Positions 8,757 through 18,089 are shown, counted from the first letter of the stretch. The stretch is DNA of 64,000 nt from CAXBMB01 sp052078155 (GCA_052078155.1 JBQJBP010000003.1:1-64000), one strand, 5' to 3'. Notes: generated by a model from the sequence alone, not told the origin. Made by a program: numbers and translations.

Positions 8757-9662
8757 TCAGAGCCCGTAGCGCGCCCAGAGCGCCCGCTCCTCAGCAGCAG
8801 AAAGCAAACCGTCAGCCAGATCCTGGCCTGTCAGCGTTGGCAGGCTGGCTGATGGTCCGGCAATCTGTCCCCCGAAACCCAGCATACGGCGCAAAGAGGA
8901 ACGGGGCTGGTTCACCAGCTTCAGGCGCAGTTTTTCTCCGTAGCGGCGGCGCAACTCGCCCCGCAGATCCCCCAGCCCGTCAATCAGGCCCAGGTCCAGC
9001 GCTTTGGCTCCTGTCCAGAACTCGCCGTTGAACAGCTCCTTTTCCTCGGCTTTCAGTTTGCTGCCGCGGCGACTGCGCACCTGATCCATAAAGGCTTCAT
9101 GGATATCTTCCAGCAGACCTTTCAGGCGCTTTACATCCTTGGCTTTCTCCGGCTCGAAAGGATCCAGAGTGGATTTACTGATCCCGGCCGTGTGAACCCG
9201 GCGTTCAATGCCGACTTTCGCAATGGCATCCTGAAAACCAAAACCGGCAGATATCACCCCGATCGACCCGATGACTGAACTGCGGTCCGCGTAGATTTCA
9301 TCCGCCACTGTTGCCAGCCAGTAACCACCGGATGCGGCCACATCTTCAACAAAGGCGTAGACCCGCAGGTTCTTTTCTTCGGCCAGATCCCGGATGCGCT
9401 TACCAATCAGCGCCGATTGCACGGGTGAGCCTCCGGGGGAATTGATGACCAACGCGACAGCTTCGATATGAGACATATCAAAAGCCCGCTCTATGTCACC
9501 GGCCAGGTCTTCCAGAGACAAAGAACGTCCCCGCTGTCCCGCGCCAATGGTGCCGGACAGGCGCAGAACCGCCACTGTCGGATGACGACGGCGCAACTTG
9601 GCCAGTCCTTTACCGGCCCAGCCAAAAGGACCCCAGTTCAGTGCATTCTTCAGAGAGTTCAT
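8757..9662 (-). CDS. S49 family peptidase (SppA/SohB-like)
   Basis: 301 residues from the ATG at 9662 (an upstream TTG at 9680 is less likely). VINSPGGSP, then AASGGYWLA with nucleophile Ser111, then Lys163 in GISKST exactly 52 residues later, reproduce the Ser/Lys dyad spacing of Bacillus SppA. The compact single-domain length fits SohB or bacterial SppA short forms rather than the two-domain E. coli SppA. The family degrades signal peptides or damaged membrane proteins. There is no strong N-terminal membrane segment, unlike many relatives, so a cytoplasmic or peripheral location is possible. It is transcribed with the protease gene downstream. Confidence 0.9.
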   Translation of the reverse strand: MNSLKNALNWGPFGWAGKGLAKLRRRHPTVAVLRLSGTIGAGQRGRSLSLEDLAGDIERAFDMSHIEAVALVINSPGGSPVQSALIGKRIRDLAEEKNLRVYAFVEDVAASGGYWLATVADEIYADRSSVIGSIGVISAGFGFQDAIAKVGIERRVHTAGISKSTLDPFEPEKAKDVKRLKGLLEDIHEAFMDQVRSRRGSKLKAEEKELFNGEFWTGAKALDLGLIDGLGDLRGELRRRYGEKLRLKLVNQPRSSLRRMLGFGGQIAGPSASLPTLTGQDLADGLLSAAEERALWARYGL

Positions 9663-9935
9663 CACAGCCACAGTCAGCAAGTTCCCATGATAAAATGGCG
9701 CGGTCAGTCAGGCGCCAGCAGCCAATACAAACGTACCAGTTTAAGTGGGCCAAGACCGGGCGTCTTGCAAGACATGATCTCTGCGGCTTCTTTAGCCGAC
9801 CCAAACAGAACAGCCTTGATGCTGTCCTGCACGACAACCAGCCTGCTCGTCTGCTTCACACCCTTGTTCACGCCCTTGCCGGGTCAGGTCAACACCTGCT
9901 CGAGAAAACCTATCACCACCCGGTTTGCCCTGGGT
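9663..9935. other. intergenic region
   Basis: A 273-base gap between same-strand genes. No coding sequence, hairpin terminator or repeat recognised. Confidence 0.35.
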
Positions 9936-10730
9936 TCACCCCCAGCACAGCCCCTTCGCCTGCCTCAGGATCGCTTCGGCTTCAGGCGTGAAGCTTCCGT
10001 CTTGCTGATGAAGAACCAGTCCTGGCAACAAAGAAGTCGGCGCTTTGGCCCCCTTTCTCGCCCGCACCAATACCCGTTTGGCCGGGCGGCCCGGTTTTGG
10101 CCAGAGTGGCATGACGTCCACAGCGCCGCATTTGGGCTGCAGCGTCGCCAGGATCTCATCAAGGCGGGCGGCCCGATGAACCATGGTCAACCAGCCCTCC
10201 GGTTTCAGGCAGCGCAGGCCCTGGCCGATCCAGTCAGACAGGTCGGCAGTGCCTTCCTGATGGGCCAGGCCCTTGCTGCCCTTGTCCGAATAAGAACCTT
10301 TGCCAGCCGCATCGAAAGGGGGGTTGAGCATCACCTGGTCGAAATCCCGCCCCATTGCCCCCGGCAGGTCCAGAAGATCACCAAGATGCAGGTGGAAGCG
10401 CTCGCACAGGCCATTGTCCCGGGCATTCTGCCGGGCAAGGTCATGAAGTTCAGGCTGCAGCTCCAGCGCGCTGACGGTTACGGCGGGCAAGCGGGTCAGC
10501 AGGCACAAAGACGCCGCAGCACTGCCGCAGCCCAGTTCCAGCACCCGGGTGCCCTTCGCTTCTTCAAGGGCCGCCGCCAGCAAAATCGGATCAATGGCCA
10601 CGCGGTAACCGGATGCCGGCTGACGGAATCGCAGGCGTCCGCCTAACAATCCATCCCGGCTTTCCTGATCCAGGACTTCGCTCGACTCTCCCGCAAAGCC
10701 AGCCGATTCTGTTGTTTTAAGATCAATCAT
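9936..10730 (-). CDS. tRNA1(Val) adenine-N6 methyltransferase-like protein (TrmN6/YfiC family)
   Basis: 264 residues from the ATG at 10730, preceded by GGAG; a TTG two codons upstream is the alternative. The N-terminal FRQPASGYRVAIDPILLAAAL is typical of the family. The SAM-binding VLELGCGSAAAS is motif I, and NPPF is the catalytic motif of N6-adenine (or glutamine) methyltransferases. Target assignment to tRNA1(Val) A37 rests on family resemblance. It sits in the common alphaproteobacterial neighbourhood S49 peptidase - methyltransferase - DUF2007, divergent from polyprenyl synthase. Confidence 0.88.
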   Translation of the reverse strand: MIDLKTTESAGFAGESSEVLDQESRDGLLGGRLRFRQPASGYRVAIDPILLAAALEEAKGTRVLELGCGSAAASLCLLTRLPAVTVSALELQPELHDLARQNARDNGLCERFHLHLGDLLDLPGAMGRDFDQVMLNPPFDAAGKGSYSDKGSKGLAHQEGTADLSDWIGQGLRCLKPEGWLTMVHRAARLDEILATLQPKCGAVDVMPLWPKPGRPAKRVLVRARKGAKAPTSLLPGLVLHQQDGSFTPEAEAILRQAKGLCWG

Positions 10731-10775
10731 AGCCAACGGCTCCGGCCCCGCAGGCAGTCCGCATCTATCCGACCT

Positions 10776-11006
10776 TTAAAAGAAACTCTCTTTTTCACTC
10801 AGTTCTTCTCCGGCTGCCTCAAGCAGGATCTTAGCCGCCTCGAAATCGTCGCTGTCCACCACCAGTCTGCGGGGGATTGCCACCAGAGAGCCCTCCAGAA
10901 CAGAGGTGTGCTCATCCAGCAAAAAATGAACGATTCCCGCATCTTTCAGCAAGGCCTGCAGCCAGGACAGCCGGACAGGATCGTTGCTGCGCACCAGTTC
11001 CTTCAT
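10776..11006 (-). CDS. DUF2007 domain protein
   Basis: 76 residues: MKELVRSNDPVRLSWLQALL, then LVAIPRRLVVDSDDFEAAKILL. This is the small ferredoxin-like DUF2007 fold, called a putative signal-transducing protein in databases, of unknown function. It is 45 bases upstream of the methyltransferase on the same strand, so co-transcribed, and is divergent from the polyprenyl synthase gene. Confidence 0.85.
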   Translation of the reverse strand: MKELVRSNDPVRLSWLQALLKDAGIVHFLLDEHTSVLEGSLVAIPRRLVVDSDDFEAAKILLEAAGEELSEKESFF

Positions 11007-11273
11007 ACCCCCCAGTCCCTCTCACCAATGTTAGTATGGGCCATATCTTTTTGCCGCTAGACTATCTGACAGCCGCGCCCTGTCAGGCTTCAGCGCAGAT
11101 TTTGGATTGAAAAGCTCACTGTGGCGCTTGACCGAAAGCTCTACGACCCTATTCTGCGCGGGAAAGCAGTATTGGCAGGTTAGGTTCTTTCTTTCTTGTA
11201 CCCTTATGACAGAGGCACAAGCAAAACACAGGAAAGACAACAGGCCAACAAATCAAAGTGATGGAGAAAAGCG

Positions 11274-12293
11274 GTGTCCCTCCGCGCCGAACCGACCCAA
11301 CAGGATAGTCAGCCCAAACCAAGCCTTGCTCCAATGATGGAGCTGGTGGGAGAGGACATGCGCAAGGTCAACGCGCACATCCTGGAAAACATGCAGTCTC
11401 CTGTCGCTTTGATCCCGCAACTGGCCGGTCATCTGATTGCCGCCGGCGGGAAACGCCTGCGCCCGATGCTGACCCTTGCTTCGGCAAGCCTTTGCGAAGC
11501 AAAAGGGGATCGCCAGATGGCCCTGGCTGCTTGTGTCGAGTTCATCCACACGGCCACCCTGCTGCATGACGACGTGGTCGACGAAAGTGATCTGCGCCGC
11601 GGTCTGGCCACGGCCAACTCCGTATGGGGAAACCAGGCCAGTGTGCTGGTGGGGGATTTCCTCTTCAGCCGGTCCTTCCAGCTGATGACAGCCGACGGCT
11701 CTCTAAAGGTGCTCAAGGTTCTCTCCGACGCCTCTGCGGTCATCGCGGAAGGTGAAGTCCATCAGTTGATGACTGCCAACGACACGGAAACGACAGAAGA
11801 CGCCTATATGGAGGTCATCCGGGCCAAGACTGCCGCTCTCTTTGCAGCAGCCTGTCAGATTGGTGCTGTGGTGGCAGATCGCCCGGAAGCTGATGAAGAG
11901 GCCCTTTCCGACTACGGCATGAACCTGGGCATCGCATTTCAGCTGGTGGATGACATCCTCGACTATGCGGCCCCGGCCGATCAACTGGGCAAGAACCAGG
12001 GCGATGACTTCCGCGAAGGCAAGATCACTCTGCCCGTGTTGCTGTGCATTGCCAAAGCCGACGAAGAAGAAAAGGCCTTCTGGACCCGCTGCCTGGAAGA
12101 GTTGGATCAAAAGGACGAAGATCTGGCCCATGCCCGCAGTCTGATGGACAAACACGGCACACTGGACCTGTCCAAAGATCGTGCCCGGGAGTACGGCGAG
12201 AAAGCCCGCAGGTCTCTGGATCGCTTTCCGGACAGCCCGGCCAAACGGGCCATGCTGGAAGCCGTCGATTTCTGCATCGACCGCCTGTTCTGA
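11274..12293 (+). CDS. ispB: long-chain polyprenyl diphosphate synthase (ubiquinone side chain)
   Basis: 339 residues. GGKRLRP at 58-64, first Asp-rich motif DDVVD at 99-103 and second Asp-rich motif DDILD at 226-230 are complete. The enzyme condenses isopentenyl diphosphate units onto a farnesyl or geranylgeranyl primer, Mg2+-dependent, in the cytosol; in alphaproteobacteria the product usually becomes the decaprenyl tail of ubiquinone-10, though chain length cannot be read reliably here. GTG start at 11274 with GGAG seven bases upstream; the first ATG (codon 21) would cut the N-terminus. Divergent from DUF2007. Confidence 0.93.
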   Translation: MSLRAEPTQQDSQPKPSLAPMMELVGEDMRKVNAHILENMQSPVALIPQLAGHLIAAGGKRLRPMLTLASASLCEAKGDRQMALAACVEFIHTATLLHDDVVDESDLRRGLATANSVWGNQASVLVGDFLFSRSFQLMTADGSLKVLKVLSDASAVIAEGEVHQLMTANDTETTEDAYMEVIRAKTAALFAAACQIGAVVADRPEADEEALSDYGMNLGIAFQLVDDILDYAAPADQLGKNQGDDFREGKITLPVLLCIAKADEEEKAFWTRCLEELDQKDEDLAHARSLMDKHGTLDLSKDRAREYGEKARRSLDRFPDSPAKRAMLEAVDFCIDRLF

Positions 12294-12390
12294 TCACTGA
12301 TCGCGCAATCCCCATCGCCTGATACTGGTCGCTTGGTCCCGATCGCCTGATCCCGATCGTCTGGTCTTTGATCCCATCTCCTGATCGTGA
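12291..12390. repeat. degenerate GATCGCCTGAT-type direct repeats
   Basis: Immediately after the polyprenyl synthase stop, GATC-containing units of roughly 13-18 bases recur (for example CCCGATCGCCTGAT and CCCGATCGTCTGGT). About six degenerate copies are present. Origin unknown; no coding sequence. Confidence 0.5.
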
Positions 12391-12562
12391 CACCTGCAGT
12401 GGCCGTACTCAGCTGCTGAACCAGAATCCTGCTCTGGCGAGTCCGCTAACAGCGTTATGGCAAGGGCTGCCTCTCGGCGTTGGTGTGTTGGCCTTTAAAA
12501 CAAACCGAAACAAAGACCCGGGCCATACGCAAGTTTGTTCCAAAAGAGAACGAAACCTATGC

Positions 12563-12600
12563 CAAAAAGAAAAGGCCCGCGCTGACAAGCAGGCGGACCC
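12563..12600 (-). terminator. terminator of tRNA-Pro
   Basis: On the minus strand a GC-rich stem (GGTCCGC paired with GCGGGCC around a 10-12 base loop) is followed by TTTTCTTTTT, about 30 bases past the tRNA 3' end. Confidence 0.65.
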
Positions 12601-12629
12601 TTAGCATTTCGGCCATTTTTCAATGGAAA

Positions 12630-12706
12630 TGGTCGGGAAGAGAGGATTTGAACCTCCGGCCCCTACGTCCCGAACGTAGTGCTCTACCAGGCTGAGCTAC
12701 TCCCCG
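12630..12706 (-). tRNA. tRNA-Pro (anticodon CGG)
   Basis: 77 bases on the minus strand beginning CGGGGAGTAGCTCAGCC and ending CCCGACCA. The anticodon stem CTACG/CGTAG encloses TTCGGGA, giving anticodon CGG. D-loop (AGCTCAGCCTGGTAGAGC) and T-loop (GGTTCAAATCC) are canonical, and the 3' CCA is encoded. The sequence closely follows bacterial tRNA-Pro(CGG). Confidence 0.96.
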
Positions 12707-13030
12707 ATAACTGTGTGGCGGCGGTCTCAAACCCTGCAAGGGCTTACGACCGTGTCACGGCGCTCTTATAACGCCAACCTTTCGGGCCTTGCAACGGCAG
12801 GATTGGCCTTTTTTTCTGACCAACCGTTTACAAAGGGATTTTGGCCCAACCAGCTTAGCACTTGTCCTTCTTGTGCAATGCAGGATAGCTTGCAGGGAGC
12901 CTGGGATAAGACTCACAGCAGAACTGGGTCTCCCACGCAGTTATCAGCGGGGCCAAACCTGGCCCCCGGGTGGCATTGGACCTTCATCATCCGCTGCCAT
13001 CACCTGAACAGGAATTGGGAGGAATACTTG
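12707..13030. other. intergenic region upstream of the TRAP operon
   Basis: A 324-base region containing the upstream side of tRNA-Pro and the leader of the TRAP binding-protein gene, with the ribosome binding site GGGAGGA near 13017-13023. No gene seen. Confidence 0.45.
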
Positions 13031-14083
13031 ATGAGCCTCAAGAATATCGCCAAGTGCGCAACGGCTGTCGTTCTAGCAGCCGGTCTGGTTACCGGTTTGG
13101 CCGGCGCAGCAGACGCAAAAACCCGCCTGAAAATGGGTTCCACTTTCCCCAGCAAGCTGGTTCAGCTCGGCAGCCTGGGTAAAACCCTGGAAGCCAATGT
13201 TGATGCCATGTCCGATGGCCAGCTGGCTCTGAAATTCTACGAGCCCAACGCTCTGGTGCCTGCCCTTGAGCTGTTCGACGCCGTGAAGAACGGTTCCGTC
13301 GACGCCGGCTGGTCCACCCCGGGTTACTGGCAGGGTAAAGAGCCTGCCCTGGCTCTCTTCTCCGCCGTGCCTTTCGGTCCGAGTGCTCCTGAGTACTCCG
13401 CCTGGCTGCTGCATGGTGACGGCGAAAAGATCATGCAGAAGATCTACGCCAAGCATAACATCCACTCCATCATCTGCGGTGTGATCGCTCCGGAAGCTTC
13501 CGGCTGGTTCCGTGAAGAAGTCACGTCTCTGGATCAGCTCAAAGGCAAGAAGATGCGCTTCTTCGGCCTGGGCGCCAAAGTGATGCAGAAACTGGGCGTT
13601 GACACTCAGCTGCTGGCCGGTGCTGACATCTATCCTGCTCTGGAGCGCGGTACCATCGATGCCACTGAGTTCTCTCAGCCCGCCATTGATCTGAACCTGG
13701 GCTTCTACCAGATCGCCAAGCACTACTACTTCCCCGGCTGGCATCAGCAGTCCACCGCTTTCGAACTGCTGGTCAACATGGACAAGTGGAACAAGCTGAC
13801 CAAAGCTGAACAGGCCATGCTGACCGTTGCCTGCCGTGCAAACTACGCACTGGGTATGGCTGAAGGTGAAGCCATCCAGGGTGCCGCTCTGAAAGAACTG
13901 GCCGACAAAGGCGTGCAGTTCCACCAGTGGTCCCCGGAAACTCTGGCTCAGCTGGAAAGCACCTGGAACGAAGTCGCTGCTGAAATCGCAGCCAGCGATG
14001 CTTCTTTCAAAGAAGCATGGGATAACCTGCAGGCTTTCCGTGCTGAGTATCAGGTTTGGAGAGACCTCGGCTACATCAACTAA
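13031..14083 (+). CDS. TRAP transporter substrate-binding protein (DctP family, TakP-like)
   Basis: 350 residues. Signal peptide 1-29 (cleavage after ADA), then RLKMGSTFPSKLVQLGS. The family Arg and ligand region show in VTSLDQLKGKKMRF, and GTIDATEFSQPAIDLNLGFYQIAKHYYFPGW resembles alpha-keto-acid/lactate binding TakP-type proteins. It delivers an organic acid in the periplasm to the DctQM permease encoded downstream. ATG at 13031 with GGGAGGA seven bases upstream; upstream in-frame sequence runs through the leader and is not coding. Codon use is strongly biased, suggesting abundant expression. The exact substrate (keto acid, lactate or other carboxylate) is inference. Confidence 0.93.
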   Translation: MSLKNIAKCATAVVLAAGLVTGLAGAADAKTRLKMGSTFPSKLVQLGSLGKTLEANVDAMSDGQLALKFYEPNALVPALELFDAVKNGSVDAGWSTPGYWQGKEPALALFSAVPFGPSAPEYSAWLLHGDGEKIMQKIYAKHNIHSIICGVIAPEASGWFREEVTSLDQLKGKKMRFFGLGAKVMQKLGVDTQLLAGADIYPALERGTIDATEFSQPAIDLNLGFYQIAKHYYFPGWHQQSTAFELLVNMDKWNKLTKAEQAMLTVACRANYALGMAEGEAIQGAALKELADKGVQFHQWSPETLAQLESTWNEVAAEIAASDASFKEAWDNLQAFRAEYQVWRDLGYIN

Positions 14084-14127
14084 GCCAACAGTCTAATCAA
14101 GCTGGCACTTGTCAGATCTAAGGTAAG

Positions 14128-14153
14128 CAGGGTCCCCTTTCCGGGGGACCCTG
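14128..14153 (+). promoter_or_regulatory. intercistronic stem-loop after the TRAP binding-protein gene
   Basis: CAGGGTCCCC and GGGGACCCTG pair perfectly over ten bases around a 6-base loop, 45 bases past the stop. There is no T run, so it probably protects or attenuates the mRNA, raising binding protein relative to permease. Confidence 0.65.
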
Positions 14154-14371
14154 TAAACCGATATAGGTCCGGCAAAAACGGCCAGATAGAGTTCTCCGGA
14201 AATCTCTTGAAAGCCCTGACAAGGGGCCCTTGCAGAGTACCCTCTATTTGCCACCAGCTTTAGTGACGTCTTCAAAAAGATCCTGACTGCGCAAAAACGC
14301 GTCTGCCTGAGTGCAAAATCAAAACAAGCCAGTCAGGACTCTTTGCAAGACGAAAAGAATCGGGGGATTCT

Positions 14372-14935
14372 GTGCAAGCTCTACTTTCCTTATCCGCTGT
14401 CATCGACCGCGCACTTGGCGTACTGGCCAAGATCGGCGCCTGGGCGGGTGTTTTTCTTATGGTTGCCGTCTGTTACGACGTGATCACCCGCTATTTTGGC
14501 GTGCCCAAGCCTTTCGGCATGAACTCCACACAGTTCCAGGAAACAGAATACTGGGCCCACACGGTCCTCTTCTCCCTGGTTATTGGCTATGCCTACGTCA
14601 AGCAGTCCCACGTGCGCATCGATCTGGTGCGAGACCGCCTGCCACTTAAGGCCAAATACTGGATTGAGTTCATTGGCTGCCTGGTTGCGCTGCTGCCGTT
14701 TTGCCTGATCGCCATCTACTTCACCTACGGCTACGCCCACACATCCTTTATTGAAGGTGAAGTGTCCAAGTCTGTGATCGGCCTGACCAACATCTGGATT
14801 CTTAAGGCCTTTATCTGCGTGATGTTTATCCTGCTGACCTTTGCCGGCATCTCCCAGATGATCAAGGCGCTGGCCGGACTGACCGGCAACCTGCCAGATT
14901 CCCAAGTAACTGAGACCATCGGCGGGGACCACTAA
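14372..14935 (+). CDS. TRAP transporter small permease (DctQ)
   Basis: 187 residues with four predicted membrane helices (about 20-40, 62-80, 102-124, 145-168), the DctQ layout. YDVITRYFG in the first helix region and HVRIDLVRDRLP after the second are typical. The start is GTG at 14372, preceded by GGGGGA. It joins the large permease (14940) and the binding protein (13031) to make a Na+-driven tripartite importer in the inner membrane. The next gene begins 4 bases after its stop. Confidence 0.9.
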   Translation: MQALLSLSAVIDRALGVLAKIGAWAGVFLMVAVCYDVITRYFGVPKPFGMNSTQFQETEYWAHTVLFSLVIGYAYVKQSHVRIDLVRDRLPLKAKYWIEFIGCLVALLPFCLIAIYFTYGYAHTSFIEGEVSKSVIGLTNIWILKAFICVMFILLTFAGISQMIKALAGLTGNLPDSQVTETIGGDH

Positions 14936-14939
14936 GACC

Positions 14940-16409
14940 ATGGATTTCATTGATCTTCTGCCGATCTTTATGTTCGGTGCCCTGGCGATACTGCTGTTTT
15001 CCGGCTTTCCTGTCGCCTTTGTCCTTTTTGGTGTTGGTCTGGCCTTTGGCCTGATCGGCATCTACTTCGACGTTTTTGTCTTCATCCAGTTCGCCTCCAT
15101 TCCTTCACGAATTTTTGGCGGCATGGCGGAGAACCTCATTCTCACAGCTATTCCCATGTTCATATTTATGGGGACAATGCTGGAGAGATCCGGGGTCGCC
15201 CGAGACCTGCTGAACTGCCTGCAGGTGCTGTTGAAGCGCGTACCGGGCAGTCTGGCCCTCTCTGTGACGCTGATGGGCACCATCATGGCGGCCACCACCG
15301 GTATCATCGGTGCTTCCGTGGTGATGATGACCCTGCTGGCCCTGCCGGTGATGCAGGAGCGGAACTACAACATCCCTTTGTCCACCGGAACCATCGCGGC
15401 CTCCGGGACACTGGGCATCCTGATCCCGCCCTCCATCATGCTGGTGATCATGGCCGATCTGCTGGCCAAGTCAGTGGGCAACATGTTCGTTGCTGCTTTC
15501 TTCCCCGGCCTGATGCTGGCGTCCTTCTATCTGCTCTACATCATCACCCTTTGCCTGTTAAAACCGGGCCTGGCTCCCATGCCCACCAAGAATTTCGGGC
15601 CTGAAACATCCAAAGGGTACATCACGATGGTGCTGCGGTCTTTCCTGCCGCCCATCTTCCTGATTTTCCTGGTGCTGGGATCCATCCTCTTTGGCTGGGC
15701 CACCCCAACCGAAGCAGCAGGTGTCGGTGCCCTGGGCGCCGTTGTCCTGGCCTTCATCAACCTGGTTGTGCTGCCCAGTTTTGGGGTGGAACACCTGACC
15801 TTCGGGCCGCAGATTTCCCGCGACCTGATCGACGATCAGGAAGTTGGCGGCGGTTTCTGGAGCGAAGCCAAGCACTTCGGCAGTGTTTTCTGGCAGACCA
15901 TCTTCCGCTCTGCCCAGACCAACGCCATGATCTTCGGTATCTTCATCGGTGCCACAGTCTTCAGTTACGTATTCCGGGCACTGGGCGGTGACGACATTGT
16001 CATCGATCTGGTTGACGCTCTGGGTCTGGGTGACTGGGGCCTGCTGTTCCTGATCATGGCCATCGTCTTTGTCCTGGGTTTCTTCTTCGACTGGATCGAG
16101 ATCACCCTGATCGTGCTGCCGGTCTTCTCGCCGATCATCGAGGCCATGGATTTCGGCACCCACGTGGACAAGTTCGAGGTGGTTTACTGGTTCGCCATTC
16201 TGCTGGCGGTCAACCTGCAGACCTCCTTCCTGACACCGCCCTTCGGGTTCGCGCTCTTCTACCTGAAGGCCGTGGCATCGAAGAATGTAAAGATCGAGCA
16301 GATCTACAAAGGCATCATTCCTTTCGTGATCCTGCAGCTGATCGGTCTGGGCATGGTCATGTCCTTCCCGGACATTGCCCTCTGGCTGCCCAGAGTTCTG
16401 CTGGATTAG
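14940..16409 (+). CDS. dctM: TRAP transporter large permease (DctM)
   Basis: 489 residues, about a dozen hydrophobic helices. FMFGALAILLFSGFPVAFVLFG at the N-terminus, GIIGASVVMMTLLALPVM, GILIPPSIMLVI and FDWIEITLIVLPVFSPI are DctM hallmarks. An extra loop near 270-325 is charged and longer than in minimal DctM proteins, as in the large mannitol/keto-acid group. It forms the ion-coupled channel with the DctQ subunit. Last gene of the operon; a strong terminator follows. Confidence 0.93.
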   Translation: MDFIDLLPIFMFGALAILLFSGFPVAFVLFGVGLAFGLIGIYFDVFVFIQFASIPSRIFGGMAENLILTAIPMFIFMGTMLERSGVARDLLNCLQVLLKRVPGSLALSVTLMGTIMAATTGIIGASVVMMTLLALPVMQERNYNIPLSTGTIAASGTLGILIPPSIMLVIMADLLAKSVGNMFVAAFFPGLMLASFYLLYIITLCLLKPGLAPMPTKNFGPETSKGYITMVLRSFLPPIFLIFLVLGSILFGWATPTEAAGVGALGAVVLAFINLVVLPSFGVEHLTFGPQISRDLIDDQEVGGGFWSEAKHFGSVFWQTIFRSAQTNAMIFGIFIGATVFSYVFRALGGDDIVIDLVDALGLGDWGLLFLIMAIVFVLGFFFDWIEITLIVLPVFSPIIEAMDFGTHVDKFEVVYWFAILLAVNLQTSFLTPPFGFALFYLKAVASKNVKIEQIYKGIIPFVILQLIGLGMVMSFPDIALWLPRVLLD

Positions 16410-16430
16410 CCAGCTGAAATCAGACCTCCG

Positions 16431-16468
16431 AAAAAGAGCCCCTCACCTTCCGGTGAGGGGCTTTTTCT
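16431..16468 (+). terminator. rho-independent terminator of the TRAP operon
   Basis: AGCCCCTCACC-TTCC-GGTGAGGGGCT is a perfect 11-base stem with a tetraloop (16437-16462) followed by TTTTTCT. Confidence 0.95.
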
Positions 16469-16637
16469 ATGAGAGCCAGCACTCTGAACTCCCGTAGCCG
16501 GTTTGGCTCGGGAGGGTTCATATCAAGAAAAGCGCCTCCTGACCTGACAGGCTGTTGATCGGTCGTGACTGTTGTTTCTCCCACCCGGCAGAGAGACTGA
16601 TGACAGAAACTCCACCCGGCCAACTCAGGTGATCTCA

Positions 16638-18047
16638 ATGCAGCCCCTCGCCCGTCCCTTCCGCGCCGCTTTCATGGCCGTCATTGTACTGACAGTCTTG
16701 CTGGTCCTTATGTCTGCGCCCTCAGTCAGCCAGGCCGACGAACAGGACAGGATGGCTGAAGCCAGCTGGCAGCTCTTCACCGGCTCCCGGTCCGAACGAC
16801 AGGCGGCCCTCGACAGCATCGCGGCACGGCAAAACCCGGATATGCTGGCCACCCTGATCCTGGCGCTGCGGTTCCGGGCGTTCGATGACACAGCCCTCAA
16901 CAAAGCGGCACAGGAGATCACCGGTGCCGATGCCGAAGGCTGGTTTGACTGGATGCTGTGGCAGGAAAAACATCCGGAGTTTCCGGCTCACGCCAGTTAC
17001 CGGCGGGTTAAACTGGCGGTGTTCTTCAACATCGACCGGAACTTCGCCCGCTTCCTGGCCCCGGAAACCACCGACCCGCAGGAGATGAAGATCCGCCTGG
17101 AGGAAATTTCCTGGGGTGGGGTTGTGGTGGACGGCATTCCCTCTCTCGACAATCCGGACTTTATCTCTGGCAATGACGCCGACTATCTGGTGCCAGACGA
17201 TCTGGTTTTCGGCGTGGCCATCAACGGGGACGCCCGGGCCTATCCCCTGCGCATCATGGGCTGGCACGAAATGTTCAACGATGTGATCGGCGGGCAACCC
17301 GTCGCTCTGGCCTACTGCACTCTCTGCGGTGCAGGCATCCTGTTTGAAACAGACAACATTCCCGGGTTCGACAGCCCGCTGGTTTTTGGCTCGTCCGGCT
17401 TCCTCTACCGGTCCAACAAGCTGATGTTCGACCGGGCCACAGACAGCCTGTGGAACCAGTTCACCGGAGAACCGGTTGTGGGCCCGCTGGTCAACAGCGG
17501 CATCACACTGAAACAGCGCCCGGTGGTGATCACTTCCTGGGAGCACTGGAAAACCGCCAATCCCGAAACAAAGGTTCTCAGCCTCAACACCGGGCATCGC
17601 CGCGACTACGGCTCCGGCGTGGTCTATCGGGATTATTTTGCCAGTCCCGGACTGATGTTCCCGGCTCTGGTTGATGAAAGCCGCCTGAAGCAGAAGGACT
17701 ATGTCTTCGGCATACGCCAGCCCCTCGTATCGAAGGCCTGGCCTCTCACTGCTTTTGACGGTGGTCGGGTGTTGAACGACGCCATCGGAACCTTGCCCCT
17801 TGTACTGGTGGGCGACGCGGCCACACGCACCGTGCGGGCTTATGACCGGGGGGATCTGTCGTTCAAAGAGGGCGCAGGGGCCGACGAACTGACTGACGAT
17901 CAGGGACAGGTCTGGCGTATGGAAGAAGACGCCTTGAAAGGCCCCAACGGCCAGCTGGCGCCCCGGGTGGCAGGTCATGTCGCCTACTGGTTCGCCTGGG
18001 ATGGCTATCTCGGGGCCAAGTCAGAGCTGTACAGCGACCAGCAGTAA
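16638..18047 (+). CDS. DUF3179 domain protein, secreted
   Basis: 469 residues from the ATG at 16638 (AGGTGA five bases upstream). Residues 1-33 form a signal peptide ending VSQA. An alpha-helical stretch of about 100 residues follows, then the DUF3179 domain: YPLRIMGWHEMFNDVIGG, YCTLCGAG, FGSSGFLYRSN, SLWNQFTGEPV, and a C-terminal GHVAYWFAW. The family function is unknown; the conserved Cys pair in CTLC and a His could bind a metal or cofactor in the periplasm. It is an isolated gene between the TRAP terminator and the convergent methionine aminopeptidase gene. Confidence 0.88.
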   Translation: MQPLARPFRAAFMAVIVLTVLLVLMSAPSVSQADEQDRMAEASWQLFTGSRSERQAALDSIAARQNPDMLATLILALRFRAFDDTALNKAAQEITGADAEGWFDWMLWQEKHPEFPAHASYRRVKLAVFFNIDRNFARFLAPETTDPQEMKIRLEEISWGGVVVDGIPSLDNPDFISGNDADYLVPDDLVFGVAINGDARAYPLRIMGWHEMFNDVIGGQPVALAYCTLCGAGILFETDNIPGFDSPLVFGSSGFLYRSNKLMFDRATDSLWNQFTGEPVVGPLVNSGITLKQRPVVITSWEHWKTANPETKVLSLNTGHRRDYGSGVVYRDYFASPGLMFPALVDESRLKQKDYVFGIRQPLVSKAWPLTAFDGGRVLNDAIGTLPLVLVGDAATRTVRAYDRGDLSFKEGAGADELTDDQGQVWRMEEDALKGPNGQLAPRVAGHVAYWFAWDGYLGAKSELYSDQQ

Positions 18048-18051
18048 GGAC

Positions 18052-18089
18052 AGACCAAGGCAGGCTGTCGGGTCAGCAGAGCTTGGTCT
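18052..18089. terminator. putative bidirectional terminator hairpin
   Basis: AGACCAAG and CTTGGTCT pair perfectly, with an inner GCTG/CAGC stem, between the convergent DUF3179 and methionine aminopeptidase genes. There is no T run, hence moderate confidence. Confidence 0.4.

Noticed and set aside
9468..10646. 392-codon plus-strand frame
   Set aside because: Covers parts of two minus-strand genes (S49 peptidase and methyltransferase) and the gap; low-complexity Arg/Gln-rich translation.
12480..12695. Open frame on the plus strand ending GREDLNLRPLRPERS
   Set aside because: This is the well-known false translation across an antisense tRNA gene; the real feature is tRNA-Pro at 12630-12706.
16722..17978. 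418-codon minus-strand frame
   Set aside because: Antisense to the DUF3179 gene, no recognisable family, composition of a shadow frame.
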